Part shown: one piece after another, positions 44,701-55,800 of the stretch
Layout of the letters: each line of letters begins with the position of its first letter
Position numbering within the stretch: position 1 is the stretch's first letter
Source of the DNA: Amyelois transitella
Taxonomy: Eukaryota; Arthropoda; Insecta; Lepidoptera; Pyralidae
Direction: 5' to 3'
Assembly: GCF_032362555.1 (NCBI RefSeq)
Contig: NC_083527.1
Coordinates: 7,254,001-7,318,000, forward strand
DNA length: 64,000 nt
Translations under genes and position numbers: made by a program
Notes under the pieces: model-generated
Databases searched by the model: none
What the model saw: only the letters and a program-made list of their open reading frames with translations
What the model was told of the DNA's origin: nothing

Positions 44701-47700
44701 TTTGTAAACTTTCCAATAGACTTAGCTCTGCCGCTTATGCTGTTAGGAGGATCCGACAAACATGAAACGTTTTGAATCCATCTTTTTACTTATGAACGGT
44801 TCGTCTAAATAACATTACATCTGTAAATAATTTGCCTTGCAAATTTGTATTATCAATAGATGAATTACTTGATGTAATAACGATTTCAGGTTTTAAGAAG
44901 AAGACACGAGATGATGCTGCAAGATTCGGTTCACCTCACGTGCCACGGCCGGGTTCAAATTATGATGACGAATTAATAGGTATTTATCACTATTAACAAT
45001 ATAGAAACCATTATAACTGTATAAGACAATATAAATTAAGGACGTCCTGGTAAAGAGTCAGGTCAAAAGTACCCGAAACCGCCGAGCTTGCATGAAGAGA
45101 GTTATGAATGTTTATGAAGCGAAGGAAGTATGCAGAGATCGTGGCAAGTGGAAAGAGGTAGTCTCTGCCTACACCTCCGGGAAAGAGGCGTGATTTTATG
45201 TATGTATGTATGTAGATGACATCCCACTTAAAACGGATTCGGACGACCAATCAATGGCATGGCTATGCGAGGCGTAATAAATATCGTTAGCTCCTTTACA
45301 ACGTAGGTCATGAACTAAACCGACACAACATAGATTGCGACTGGATCTTGTCCTTCCTGTCTCTAATGGCTTCCAGTTCGGCGTTCGTGTACATCGCAGC
45401 TAATCTGTGGCATAATTGAATAACTATTAACTACTAATTAGCTGTGCCCGCGACTTCGTCCGCGTGGAATAGTTATTTTGGGTGGGCGTCATGGGTTGTG
45501 GTGTACTTGGATGTGAAGGAAGGATGTGTCGTTATCAAATGAATCTCAGTATGAAAATGTATAAAGTCACAACAATTAGTTTCAATGTCACGTTCATCAG
45601 TACCTACAAGTTATCTAGTCTTTTATTCTGTCACTAGTTTTTCACTAGATTTGGCATTGCACCGATCTATATCTTCTCAAATGCACACGTTTCATTAATT
45701 TCAGGTTATGTTATTGGTATACCGAAAGAAACAGCACTTTTGCAATAAACCTCTATACGCACATTGCACTTTCATTAATAATTCTATTTTGAAAAATCTC
45801 AAGGTAAGTTTCGTATGTTTTAGAGATGTTAATAGAAAATATGTATTAAAAATGGTTAATTTTACAGGTGACATTGATAAGGAGAAATATGTTGATAGTG
45901 ATGTTGATCCATCCTCAGTTCCAAATGTGAAAGTATTCATGAATTCACAATTAGACTTTATGAAAGATGGGTTGGTGGATAGGTTCAAAAGATCGCTACT
46001 CAATAAGAATAAAACAAAGGACGCACATCCAATTAAGTTTTACCATGCTGTTGATGAGCTAAATGAAGGTAATATTAACATTAAAAAAAGGAAAATAAAG
46101 ATCTGGCGAGAGTCACATAAAACCTGATGTACCAAATCCAGGGTAGAGTTCATAGGCGGTCCCAAGGCATCATCTCTTCAGAGAGAAGCAGATACAACAA
46201 GGACAAACCCTAGCACAATGATATTGATTTTAATTATATACACCTCCAAGTATAACAATGGCTACAATTCTTCCTGAAAATCCTTAAGGAAGCAAAGCTT
46301 TGTAGAAAAGTTCTAATTTAACAAAACATTATTAAACAACTTTTTTATATAATAAAAACAACTTTTTTTTCAGATACATTGCAACACTCCAATAATTCTG
46401 GAACAATAGCCGCTAAGAAAGCAATTCCACTCCCCGCGTCACGAAGAAGTGGTCGGGTTGATGTTTCTAATTCATCTAACCCTCTACACATTGAATACAA
46501 ATTACCATTAAATGATTACCATATTACAGATAACAAAATTGACAGTATACACAACAATGAGAAAAAAGACATTGTTAATGATAAAAATCATGATTTTATG
46601 GGCAACAGGACAACAGAAGTAAAAGATAAAGAATTGTCTAAGTTGATTGTAAATGAACTCAAAAAAGGCACAGAAGTTGTCGGAGATAAAAATTCTCCAT
46701 TGATATCAAACATAACATTTACAAGAGAAAATGATACATTGACGGCCATGGCATTTATTGCTGGAAATCTGTTAAATAAATTGTGGAACTTAGAAAAGGA
46801 CAACCAAGGAGATTCAATGGAAAGTCAAGTATTGAAACACGAAAAAATTTCAGATTTAGTTGACTTATTTAAAGCCCCGTTGACTATAAGGCAAGAAACA
46901 TTCCTTAAAGATGCTTTAGAACATTTAGCAGGAGTGATGAGTAAGGGTGATGATGATAAAAACAACATTCCATTGTGTGATCAAGTTGCAAGAATCAAAG
47001 AAAATTTGGGAATATCTGCAAATTGTACACAACGTAAAAACTTAAACAAGGAGGAACTTAATCCTGAAAAAGTAAAAACGAAAGGAGATCATATCGAAAA
47101 AGTGCGACGTGCAGAAGTAACAAATGATGCCACTCTAGCTGCAGTGAAAAAACTTGATAATGTAATGACGTTGATTCAAAAATACGAGGAAGTTCAAAAA
47201 AATATAAATAATTTTAAAACGCCATCAACTAAAGAAGACGTTAAAAATACTTCATCAAAAAATGGTCCTAATGCAGCAGATTTTTTGTCGGGTAGTGAAA
47301 ATCAATCACTTAATGTATTTGGCAATGTTCTTGAAAAAGTGACCAAACTTCTTGTTCCCGAACAGAAACAAAAAAATATAGTAAAGTCAATAAGAAATAA
47401 AAATATACTCAGGAAAGATGAAGATTTGAAAACAAAACTCAAAAGAATATATGACATAGATTTAGAAAATTCAACTTTTACTTCTAAAGATAAAGTGGTA
47501 TTAGATTATTTGGTAAACCTCAGAAATACGAACTGTGAACTCGTTCATAATGTTTATGACACTCAAATGCCGGGAGGAGATATAATACAGAATTTATCAG
47601 AGTTTCTGAAAGTTAAATCGTTTGTTGATTTACTCAAACTCTTAGAACCAGAAAAAACCACTACAACCACAGAGTCATCTTCGAATAAAAATATTTTAAG

Positions 47701-49398
47701 ATCGAATCAAATTGAAATCACAGAACCTCCAGTATTATCGACAACACAAACAAAAGAAACTACTGCTGTTCCACCTACTACTACTGATAGTCAACTTTCA
47801 GTCAGTGACAATTTAGCTCAGACAAAAGAAAAGTTAAAACTACATTTAAAGGCAATTGTTGGTGATTTATTAGAGTTGCAGAAAGCATCCGGGATAAGTG
47901 TGAAAGATAGTAATATAAAACTCGCAGAGGCATTGCCCTGTTTGTACAATATCTTGAACAGTAATAAATTGGCTGAAGATAAAACTAAATTAAGAATAAA
48001 TAAAATTAAAACAGTTTTTGACGCAATTAAGGAAGAGTTGAAATTTAACCCTGAAACAAGAAGAGCTTTTAAAGTATTTGAACCAAGACCTAAATCAGCT
48101 GCGGTCTGGGAAAGAGTTATTAAAAATACTCAACAACTGAATTCCAGAACCAGAAAGTTTATAGAGTATCAAGAACCAAAATCATTTGATGAATTAGAAA
48201 GCTTAATGCGTTCATTGGATAATAATAACAATGCTTACAAAAATACAGCCATTTCAAAGGGAGTATCGCCTGAAAAACGCCTTGATCTTGTCAAAACAAT
48301 TGATGTTGACGCTAGACTATATATGGCAGTTATAGAAAATATTAAACTATATTTAGATGAACCTAAAACTCTTAGTCTGAGTAAAAGTAGTAAAATTAAC
48401 AATTTTCTCAAAAAAGTGAGTTTGAACTTAAAACTTGATGAAGACGTTTTAAATAGTTTATACAAACATAAACAAAATGAAATTCAACTACCAAGAACTT
48501 ACAATTATAAGTATGAACTAGCTAAAAAAAGGAGCGAAGCTATTAAAACGCCTGCTAATATAAAGCCAAAATCAGCTAAAGTGTCACGTGATGAAATAAT
48601 TAACCAACTTATTAAGAACCGTGTTCAATTCTACCTAAAAATCAAAGAATTGGAGGGATTTAATAAAGAAGATGATGTGAACGTAAGACTAGCAAGAAAA
48701 ATATTAAATTATTTGGAAACTAAGAATTACAGTCTCGCTAGAGAATTGTTCAAAGTATTTGTGGCAACGAAACAGATAAATAAAACAGACAGTAAGTATT
48801 TATTCATGAATAAGAAGTAGTTTCAACGTTCACCAATTAATTTAAGAGTATTTTTATGACATTGGACGGCTTGATAATTTTGCAATCTATAGTTATTTTA
48901 TGGCTTTTCGGAAACGTTTGTAATTTTCACAGATTTTAATGCGCCTTTCTCATTTGCGGATGTTTCTGATTGAAAATTGGAATCATTCTATTGGGCGATG
49001 AGAATTGGGGGATGAGAACTGTTACTATCTCTGAATTTCAATTTCATGTAACGTTGAAATCTCTAGTGATTGCATTGAAATACCTCGAATCTTCATGTTA
49101 AGCTAGAAGAGTTCTAAGCCAGTCTGTTTTACCATTATGTCCTTCGATAATTGTGACTGTGGGTTTTGTTCTGTAAGCCGTGATAGTTAACACTTTTACA
49201 TTATTATGTTTCATTACAGGTAATCCTTTCCCTTCCCTCTCTACCGTTCAACCTTCTCCAAGAGGAATGCTCATAGCTTTAAAGGAACCTCTTATACAAT
49301 TTGAAGAAGATAAGAGTCCAGGAATGGGCCCAGACATGATTTCTTTAACCAAATCTCTGATGAAGCAACTATCCAATATAAAAAATATGCGAGCATGA
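35729..49398 (+). CDS. Gene B: secreted cysteine-module / helical pro-protein, family not recognised
   Basis: Coding exons 35729-35786, 37313-37627, 38136-38534, 41000-41080, 41538-41681, 44890-44979, 45868-46068, 46374-48791, 49220-49398: 1294 residues, every intron in phase 1. Order: signal peptide (1-19, MNVKIVIFLVTIAFTIVNA); module 1 (C28, C70-x2-C73-x-C75, C84, C95); furin-type RVRR (120-123); module 2 (C141, C177-x2-C180-x-C182, C191, C199); RIRR (234-237); an eight-Cys module (C272, 282, 288, 291, 294, 296, 304, 310) with CxxCxC spacing as in pacifastin or VWC domains; RFKR|S (401-405); an 806-codon exon rich in Lys/Asn/Asp, mostly helical, with a Thr-rich linker near its middle; a short last exon. 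AATAAA at 49433. Clearly related to gene C. Which internal exons are always used is uncertain: an alternative end (38911-39128) and one near 45216 are possible. Function unknown; secreted and proteolytically processed by inference. Confidence 0.75.
36185..36540 (+). repeat. SINE-B (gene B intron 1)
   Basis: Head 'gagcgtcgatggtcgaattg', B box GGTTCGAATACC, body and 'gaggacgtaagcggaactta' end. Confidence 0.8.
36727..36834 (+). repeat. 108-base repeat shared with gene D intron
   Basis: Starts 'cacggattggagcatatata' and includes 'cgtctgtcgcgcggttcccc'; about nine bases in ten match 59663-59773. A short relative occurs at 30670-30715. Confidence 0.8.
37128..37252 (-). repeat. LINE 3' end, family R8
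   Basis: (TAGA) run, 'aaactctttattggaccata' and 'aaggcggacttatcgctaat', close to 3165-3290; ends ~60 bases before exon 2 of gene B. Confidence 0.7.
38911..39128 (+). CDS. Possible alternative last exon of gene B
   Basis: After acceptor CTTATTTGGCAG the phase-1 frame reads 72 codons (VDTMCFRLIKRR, two adjacent Cys in SLCCDHP, then a basic stretch) to TGA at 39126-39128, and AATAAA signals follow near 39259, 39363 and 39692. Used as a last exon it would end gene B as a short secreted Cys-module protein of ~330 residues without the helical part. No convincing phase-1 donor is present inside it. Alternatively, bases 35729-39128 are a separate gene and 41000-49398 another whose start is not seen. 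Confidence 0.5.
39129..40999. other. Gene B intron or intergenic, AT-rich
   Basis: Low-complexity AT-rich sequence to ~40000, then F1 pieces at 40010-40175 (-), 40345-40495 (-) and a complete F1 at 40727-40981 (+). No shared promoter motif and no clear signal-peptide exon here, which favours a single gene B. Confidence 0.5.
40727..40981 (+). repeat. F1 SINE-like repeat inserted at a splice acceptor
   Basis: Flanked by the 14-base duplication ATTATGATAATGTT (40713-40726 and 40982-40995); only 4 bases (AAAG) separate the right copy from the start of gene B exon 41000-41080. Confidence 0.92.
41186..41450 (+). repeat. F1 SINE-like repeat
   Basis: Between gene B exons 41000-41080 and 41538-41681; tail decayed. 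Confidence 0.85.
41883..44691 (-). mobile_element. hAT-like DNA transposon, 2809 bases, nearly intact
   Basis: 12-base terminal inverted repeats TAGGGTGGGTCG (41883-41894 and complement 44680-44691), flanked by a perfect 8-base duplication GTGCTCAT (41875-41882, 44692-44699). The duplication fits the hAT pattern nTnnnnAn and the ends fit the hAT start YARNG. Encodes one long minus-strand frame. Inserted in a LINE fragment inside gene B. hAT assignment rests on the ends; the protein itself I do not place with certainty. Confidence 0.85.
42198..44273 (-). pseudogene. Transposase-like protein of the DNA transposon, one in-frame stop
   Basis: A single frame of 691 codons from ATG 44273 to 42198, interrupted only by TAA at 43434-43436; both halves are in the same frame. 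The first 279 residues are basic and Ser-rich with a CKCSKNQ patch (possible DNA-binding part). The second half carries motifs I know from a repeated arthropod protein family: IGCDGTVTNTG, ICLLHFNELPLRHLF, AHPENLLLSML and LPCHTQVVERAVK near the end. No hATC dimerisation motif is obvious. The lone stop suggests recent inactivation, or read-through. Confidence 0.75.
45030..45215 (+). repeat. F2: RTE-like LINE 3' end
   Basis: Tail ends TATGTATGTATGTAG; the final AG could act as an acceptor for the short frame that follows. Confidence 0.88.
45216..45278 (+). other. Possible short terminal exon of gene B
   Basis: In phase 1 reads DDIPLKTDSDDQSMAWLCEA then TAA. Acidic like its neighbours, but the acceptor would be the end of the retroelement tail and no in-phase donor exists. 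Could be a real exon whose original acceptor was displaced by the insertion. Confidence 0.3.
45308..45420 (-). other. Coding-like fragment, origin unknown
   Basis: Minus-strand open stretch ending in TGA reads ...HRLAAMYTNAELEAIRDRK and ends MLCRFSS. Codon choice and the charged helical look suggest former protein-coding sequence (gene or LINE), not recognised. Confidence 0.3.
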
Positions 49399-49432
49399 AT
49401 TTGTAAAACATTTTGTACTTTTACATGTTTGT

Positions 49433-49438
49433 AATAAA
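49433..49438 (+). terminator. Polyadenylation signal, gene B
   Basis: AATAAA 35 bases after the gene B stop. Confidence 0.75.
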
Positions 49439-49733
49439 ATTTTAACTACATTGATGATTTTCATTTCATTTCTCCAAAGATAAAAGGTTTGGAAGATGTA
49501 TATAAAAAAGCTACTAAGTATTCTTGTTGAAAATCTATGTAGATATTATAAGATGATGGGCTAACAACCTGTCACTTTCTAAATTTGAATTCTATCACTA
49601 AGCCATTCAGCTAAACATAGTTTTTGAGTCTTGTGGCTATATTGGTCCTGTCTACTCCGTTAAGAATACATTTAAGAGTCTAGAGACTCTAAAGATATTT
49701 AGAGAGAAAAAAAAACATAATTCGTAGTTGTAC

Positions 49734-49739
49734 TTTATT
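49734..49739 (-). terminator. Polyadenylation signal, gene C
   Basis: AATAAA on the minus strand, ~95 bases after the gene C stop. The two convergent signals are under 300 bases apart; a diverged F1 piece (49550-49680) lies between. Confidence 0.7.
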
Positions 49740-49832
49740 TCACTTGTACTTTTAGTATATCATCAGACAAACGAATCAGAATATCTTAGGAATACCCTCA
49801 ATAGCGCTAAATCAGGATAAGTTAGTATTACT

Positions 49833-52800
49833 TTAATTTTCCTGTGTTTTAACACCTCGTTTATTATTACTAGGTTGCTTATCAGCTTTCAGTCGGCGTG
49901 TGTTTGTAATATTTTGTTTAACTGCTTCACCATGTGTAGCATGAGTCGTTACTTTCGATTGACGTTTTATGTGAGGTTTTTGTGTGGTGCCTTTTACTCT
50001 GCTTTTACGCGCATTATGTTCTGAAAAAGAAGCAATGACAAGATATATATTATTTAGTCGAGAAAGTTCGTAGCTGAGACGAATTATGTTATTAGCAAGT
50101 CCACAGCAAATAAGAATATATATTAAGGATTCAAGATTTTAATATCTTTTTGAACTGAACAAGAAAATATATAAAAATAATACTTACCCTTCCTATTCTT
50201 CGCATTTTTCTTTTTCGACTCATCAATAGCAGGATTTACTTTTCCTCTTAAATATGAAGGCAGGATGTTATTAATTCGATTCTTTTGTTTCCTGAAATCG
50301 TAAGCAGACCTTCTTATTCTCACATTTAATTTGTTCTGCCATTTTTTCAACGTATCTTCGTATTGTGTCATTTTCTGTTTCGCTAATTCATTCAACTTGC
50401 TCTTAGCCAATTCTCTCACAATTTCTGATTTAGACACTTTCTCGTGAAGCATACTTTTTATATCTTTTCGTGAATTTCTGAACAGTCTTTTGATTTGTTT
50501 TAAAAACGATCTCCTCTTTGTTGTTGGTTCTATATCTTTTTCTAACTTTTTCGCGAGTTCCCTTTGAAAGTTTTTTTTAAATTTTTCATTTAAATCATTG
50601 AAAATATTCTGTATTCTAGTTATTTCCTGGTCACTCAAAGCTGTGTCCAAATACGCACGTCTGTTTTCAGCAAAGTTTAATAATTTAAGAATGTTAGCTA
50701 TTTTATTTAAATCTACTGTCAGCATAAGGTGTAGCAGTTTTAAATTGTAGAGCTTATCTGGAGAAGAACTATTTAATAGAATATCTGTTAATTCAGGCCA
50801 TTTATTGGAAATACCTTTTAATTCTTCGGAAAGAGTAAATGTGGGATCACTTAATTTAACACCTATTGACGCAAAATCGTAAATTTGATTTTGATTAATA
50901 ACTCTTTGAAGAACACGTTTAGTTGTATGAGAAAGTTGGCTTAAAGAATCATGGTCGGTCATTTCTTTATCACATAGTTCTAATATTTCTAGTATCATAC
51001 CTTTAAGCTTTACACTATTATCATCAGTCCATGTGCGTCTTATATTATTAAAGTGTGATTTTTTTTCTATATACAATTTTGTTTGACTGTTTAAATAATT
51101 ATTCATACCATGTAGTAGTAATATCAGGTCTCTAGGAAGTCTGTTACCTCTTAAAGATCTTTTCAAGGCTTTCAAATCTTTGATAATTTCAAAAACATCT
51201 CGTTGTAGTTTCTTAACAAACGCTTCTGCAATGTTATGCGACCCGGATCTTCTCGTGTCAAGGTTGTCTTCAGCAATTCGAGTTTCAGGGACAATTTCTA
51301 GCTTGTAAATTGAAAACAGTGTTTTATTGTTCTCTGTATTATTGACCATTTGGTCCAAGCTGAAATTACTGTCCATGCCTTTTATAAGTTCTATGAGGCT
51401 AGTTTTTACGGCTAACAATTGTTTTAGTTCATTTTCTTTATCGTTCACAATACTTATCATTGGGTAAAGAACATTGTTTTTAAAATCTTGTATGGTCTGT
51501 TTGTTTTTGTCTGCAATATTATCAATTTTCGATTCGTTCACCTTTGAAACATCTCTTTTTACAATACTCAGAGAGTTAACTTCGTCTAAGTAGTTATTAG
51601 ATTCAAAGAAATTATTTGATTCTGTTCCGATTCCTGCAATGAAAGCATATATATAATACACATAAGTATAATCAAATGCAAAGTTCCGTGCCCAAGACCA
51701 ATATAAATAAGAATAGGACCACTCCATTTCTTTCCCATAGATGTGGTAAAAGGCGACTAAAGAACAGGCTTTTAAACTTGGCATTCTTCTTTTAGGTTCT
51801 CTTTTAGAATCTCAATTCTATCATTAGCCTATCAGTCTTTAAAGACTGATGGCTCTGTCTATAAATGATATAATAAAATTTGTCTTAAAAAAGTACCTGT
51901 ATAATTTTTATCAAGCTCTTCTTGTAATTTATCCTTTATTCCTTTTAGAAGATCAACCTTAAAGGAATCTTTGTCATCAGAATATCTCGCATATAACTCT
52001 CCGTTTTCATTGTACATATTTGTGTGTTCATCTGTATTGTTCCCTGTTGACACGATATCTACGAAACTCACATAACCGCTTTCAACTGTTTCTGGTATTG
52101 GTTTTTTTCTACTAATATTGTTATTATCTAAAGCTATATTACTCAAAACTTCATCAAAAGCCAAATAGTCTGGACTCGAAGTTGTGAGATTACGTCCTCT
52201 GGTACTTTTAGTTTTCTTTACTGAAACTATAAGTATTAAGTAAGTTAATGATTTGATAAAGAATCTAATTTATTTGTTCATTCTCTATTGTAACAGTTAC
52301 AATTTGTAATGTAGCTACTATAGACGGAATTAATGCTAATAGCAATATCTAACAGTCTATTATTGGGTTAAGCAGAGAATCTTTGTGTAGGTGATAATAA
52401 ATAATGGTTAATCTTTTAAAAGTGTTTTAAATAAAATAAATATATAGGCGAGTTCGAGACTTTTGTTACGAGATACATAATTATGTAACACATAAATCGT
52501 TATTGTAATAGAAATGTCATTATTGTAGGTACTTGAAACGAAAGGAATGATGATTGTTTAGTCCAATTTATAGTATTTACAAAAGAAAATCGAGCGAAAT
52601 GCAAATAAATTAGGTAGTTTTTTTAGCGATAGCGAACCTGTCACTTGTATCTCAATTCCATCATTAAGCCATACAGCTGAAATTGGACTCTTTCTAAGAC
52701 TGGCTCTCCTCGTAATGGATAAAGCCGTGATTATAATGCGTGACGTACATACATACATAAAATCTCGCCTCTTTCCCGGAGGGGTAGGCAGAGACTACCT

Positions 52801-55800
52801 CTTTCCACTTGCCACGATCTCTGCATACTTCCTTCGCTTCATCCACATTCATAACTCTCTTCATGCAAGCTCGGCGGTTTCGGGTACGTGACGTATAAAT
52901 GCATAAAGAGACATTTCTACAATTGTAAGTACAAACCCATCTCTTCAGCTTCATCGTGTATTCTCGTGTCGTTCAGCCATTGTGACAGCTCTTCAAATGT
53001 CACCCTGGTTTCGACATTATTTCCCGTGACATCCGCAGCGGACCGCTTAGTTCTAGATTGTTCGTTTGTTGAGACTGAAATTAGATGAGATATTCTATTC
53101 TAAGTTTAATTAATATTGTGAAGTTGACGTTATTGAAGAAAATGCTGCAGTGCAGTTTGTTACCGCTTCTTCTGCACTGACGCCTTGGAAGCGGCAGTAA
53201 ACTTAGTTTAAGTTATTTATTTGACGTCAACCAATGTTGTTAAACCATACGTTTTGACAATTATTAAGCGATATATAGTATCCTATTGTAATGAATAAAA
53301 ATTTTGAATTTGAATATCATTGCGGATTAATTTCTTCTTCATTTCATTTTTTGTTTTAACAAGAAAATACGGGGATTCTATATCTATGATATATATGCCG
53401 TGTGGTTCCCGGCACCAATACAAAAAAAGAATAGGACCACTCCATATCTTTCCCATGGTTGTCGTAAAAGGCAACTAAGGGATAGGCTTACAAACTTGGG
53501 ATTCTTTTTTAGGCGGGCTAGAAACCTGTCACTATTTGAATCTCAATTCTATCATTAAACCAAACAGCTGAACGTGGCCATTTAGTCTTTTCAAGACTGT
53601 TGGCTCTGTCTACCCCGCAAGCAACTGGATGTGTAACCATGATCGATCCAATACGGGTCAGGTTCATCTGCAAAGGTTTTGGAGGTCAGACGGGAGTCGC
53701 TTCGTGTACCTGACTCACCCAATCCAGGATCCATGATCAAAGGCAAACCCCGGGCTCCTCTTCAGAGTGGTGAGGATGCAACCGGGACTAAAGACAGTAG
53801 GAAGAAGACATCTAAGCAATCGAAGCCGCTGGCGACAATTAAAAAAGTAAATAAATATATACGGGACAAATTACACAGATTGAGTTAGCCTCGAAGTAAG
53901 TTCGAGACTTGTTACGAGAGACTAACTCAACGATACTATATTTTATAATAAATACTTATATAGATAAACATCCAAGACCCAGGCCAATCAGAGAAAGTTC
54001 TTTTCTCATCACGCCCTGGCCGGGATTTGAACCCGGGACCTCCGGTGTCACAGACAAGCGTACTACCGCTGCGCCACAGAGGCCGTCGAACAATTAATAA
54101 CAAAAAACAATTATGTAGTAACTTCAACTTACTTTCAGTGTGTGTGTGGTTGGTGGTGCCGTGTGGTTCCCGGCACCAATACAAAAAAGAATAGGACCAC
54201 TCCATCTCTTTCCCATGGATGTCGTAAAAGGCGGCTAAGGGATAGGCTTATAAAACTGCGATACTTTTTTTAGGCGATGGGCTAGCAACCTGTCACTATT
54301 TGGATCTAAATTCCATTATCAAGCCGAGCAGCTGAACGTGGCCATTCAGTCTTTACGGGACTATTTGCTCTGTCTACCCCGTAAGGGGTATGGACGTGAC
54401 TATATGTATGTATGTATATACTTACTTTCAGACTTCAAGCTAGCTATAGCCACAGTGATCTTCTTGTTACTGAAGAGCGTCTCTTCTCTACATTCTTCTG
54501 TGCCACACACCCATCTTCCCTCCACACAGGTGCATGTGACGCAGCCCGTACACAGGTTTTCTGTAAAAGGACAAATCCTTTTAGGATCTAAAACTCGTGA
54601 ACAATTTCAATTTTTGCAGAATTGTGAATAATATCTCTCAAAACGCCAATACAAATGCCGTGTTCCCGGCACCAATACAAAAAAGAATAGGACCACTCCA
54701 CCATAGATGTCGTAAAAGGCGACTAAACAAACTTGGGACTCTTTTTAGGCGATGGGCTAGAAACCTGTCACTTCATCCTGAAAACGAGTTTGTAAGCCTA
54801 TCCCTTAGTCACCTTTTACGACGTCCATGGGAAAGAGATGGAGTGGTCCTATTCTTTTTGTATTGGTGCCGGGAACCACACTCAATTCTATCATTAAGTC
54901 AAACAGCTTTTAGGCTTACAGAGAGTATATTAGTATGACATGAAATTTAATAGATAATGTACCTTTATTGCAGTCAGTGTAAGTTGATATCATAGGTATG
55001 CAATCCATATTTTGATAATCTTCATCTGTAAAAAAATAATTAAATTTTAGTATTAACGTTACACAAACCATTTAAAAAACTGGCCAAGTGCGAGTCTGTT
55101 TGTTACTTTTTCAAGCAAAATCTGCTGGACGGATTTTGATGGAATTTTGTGGACACGTAGAATGTAGGTAACTTTGAATAACGTCTTAGCTGTTTGGCTT
55201 AATGATAGAATTGAGATTCGAATAGTGACATGTTATTGCTAGTCCATCGCCTTAAATAGGAATTCCAAGTATATAAGCCTATCCCTCAGTCGCTTTTTAC
55301 GATATCTATGGGAAAGAGATGGAGTAGTCCTGTTCTTTTTTCTATTGGTGCAGGGTACCACACTCAATTCTATCATTAAGCCAAACAGCTTTTGGGTTAA
55401 ATGATAGAATTGAGATTCAAATAGTGACTTATTTCTTAGAGTCTGTGTCTTAGTCGCCTTTTACGACATCCATGAGAAAGACATAGAGTGTCTCTTTTTT
55501 TAAAAGTGCTGGAAACCACATGTCATATGCTAGTAAATTTAAAATAAATAAAAATAAACACATACGGGACAAATTAAACGGATTGAGTTAGCCTCGATGT
55601 AAGTTCGAAACTTGTGTTACGAAATACTTACTCAACGATACTATATTTTATAATAAATACTTATATTATATAGATAAACATCCAAAACCCAGGCCAATCA
55701 GAAAAAGTTCTTTTCTCATCATGCCCTGGCCGGGATTCAAACCCGGGACCTCCGGTGTCACAGCTGCGCCACAGAGGCCGTCAATAACAAACTTACTTTT

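Larger units (their letters stand above)
41690..44830 (+). pseudogene. Jockey/R1-type LINE reverse-transcriptase fragment, split by a DNA transposon
   Basis: Left part (41700-41882) encodes FSTNNLLINANKIQCIKF to KEFLGIIIDAKLQWGAH, a block typical of the RT/thumb of Jockey-like LINEs (FLGI.ID.KL.W..H). After the hAT-like insertion the frame resumes at 44700 as ICKLSNRLSSAAYAVRRIRQ, the expected continuation. Lies in a gene B intron. Confidence 0.8.

Noticed and set aside
45705-45716. 12-base micro-exon in gene B (GYVIG)
   Set aside because: Phase and AG/GT fit, but so small a match is expected by chance and the donor GTATAC is weak.
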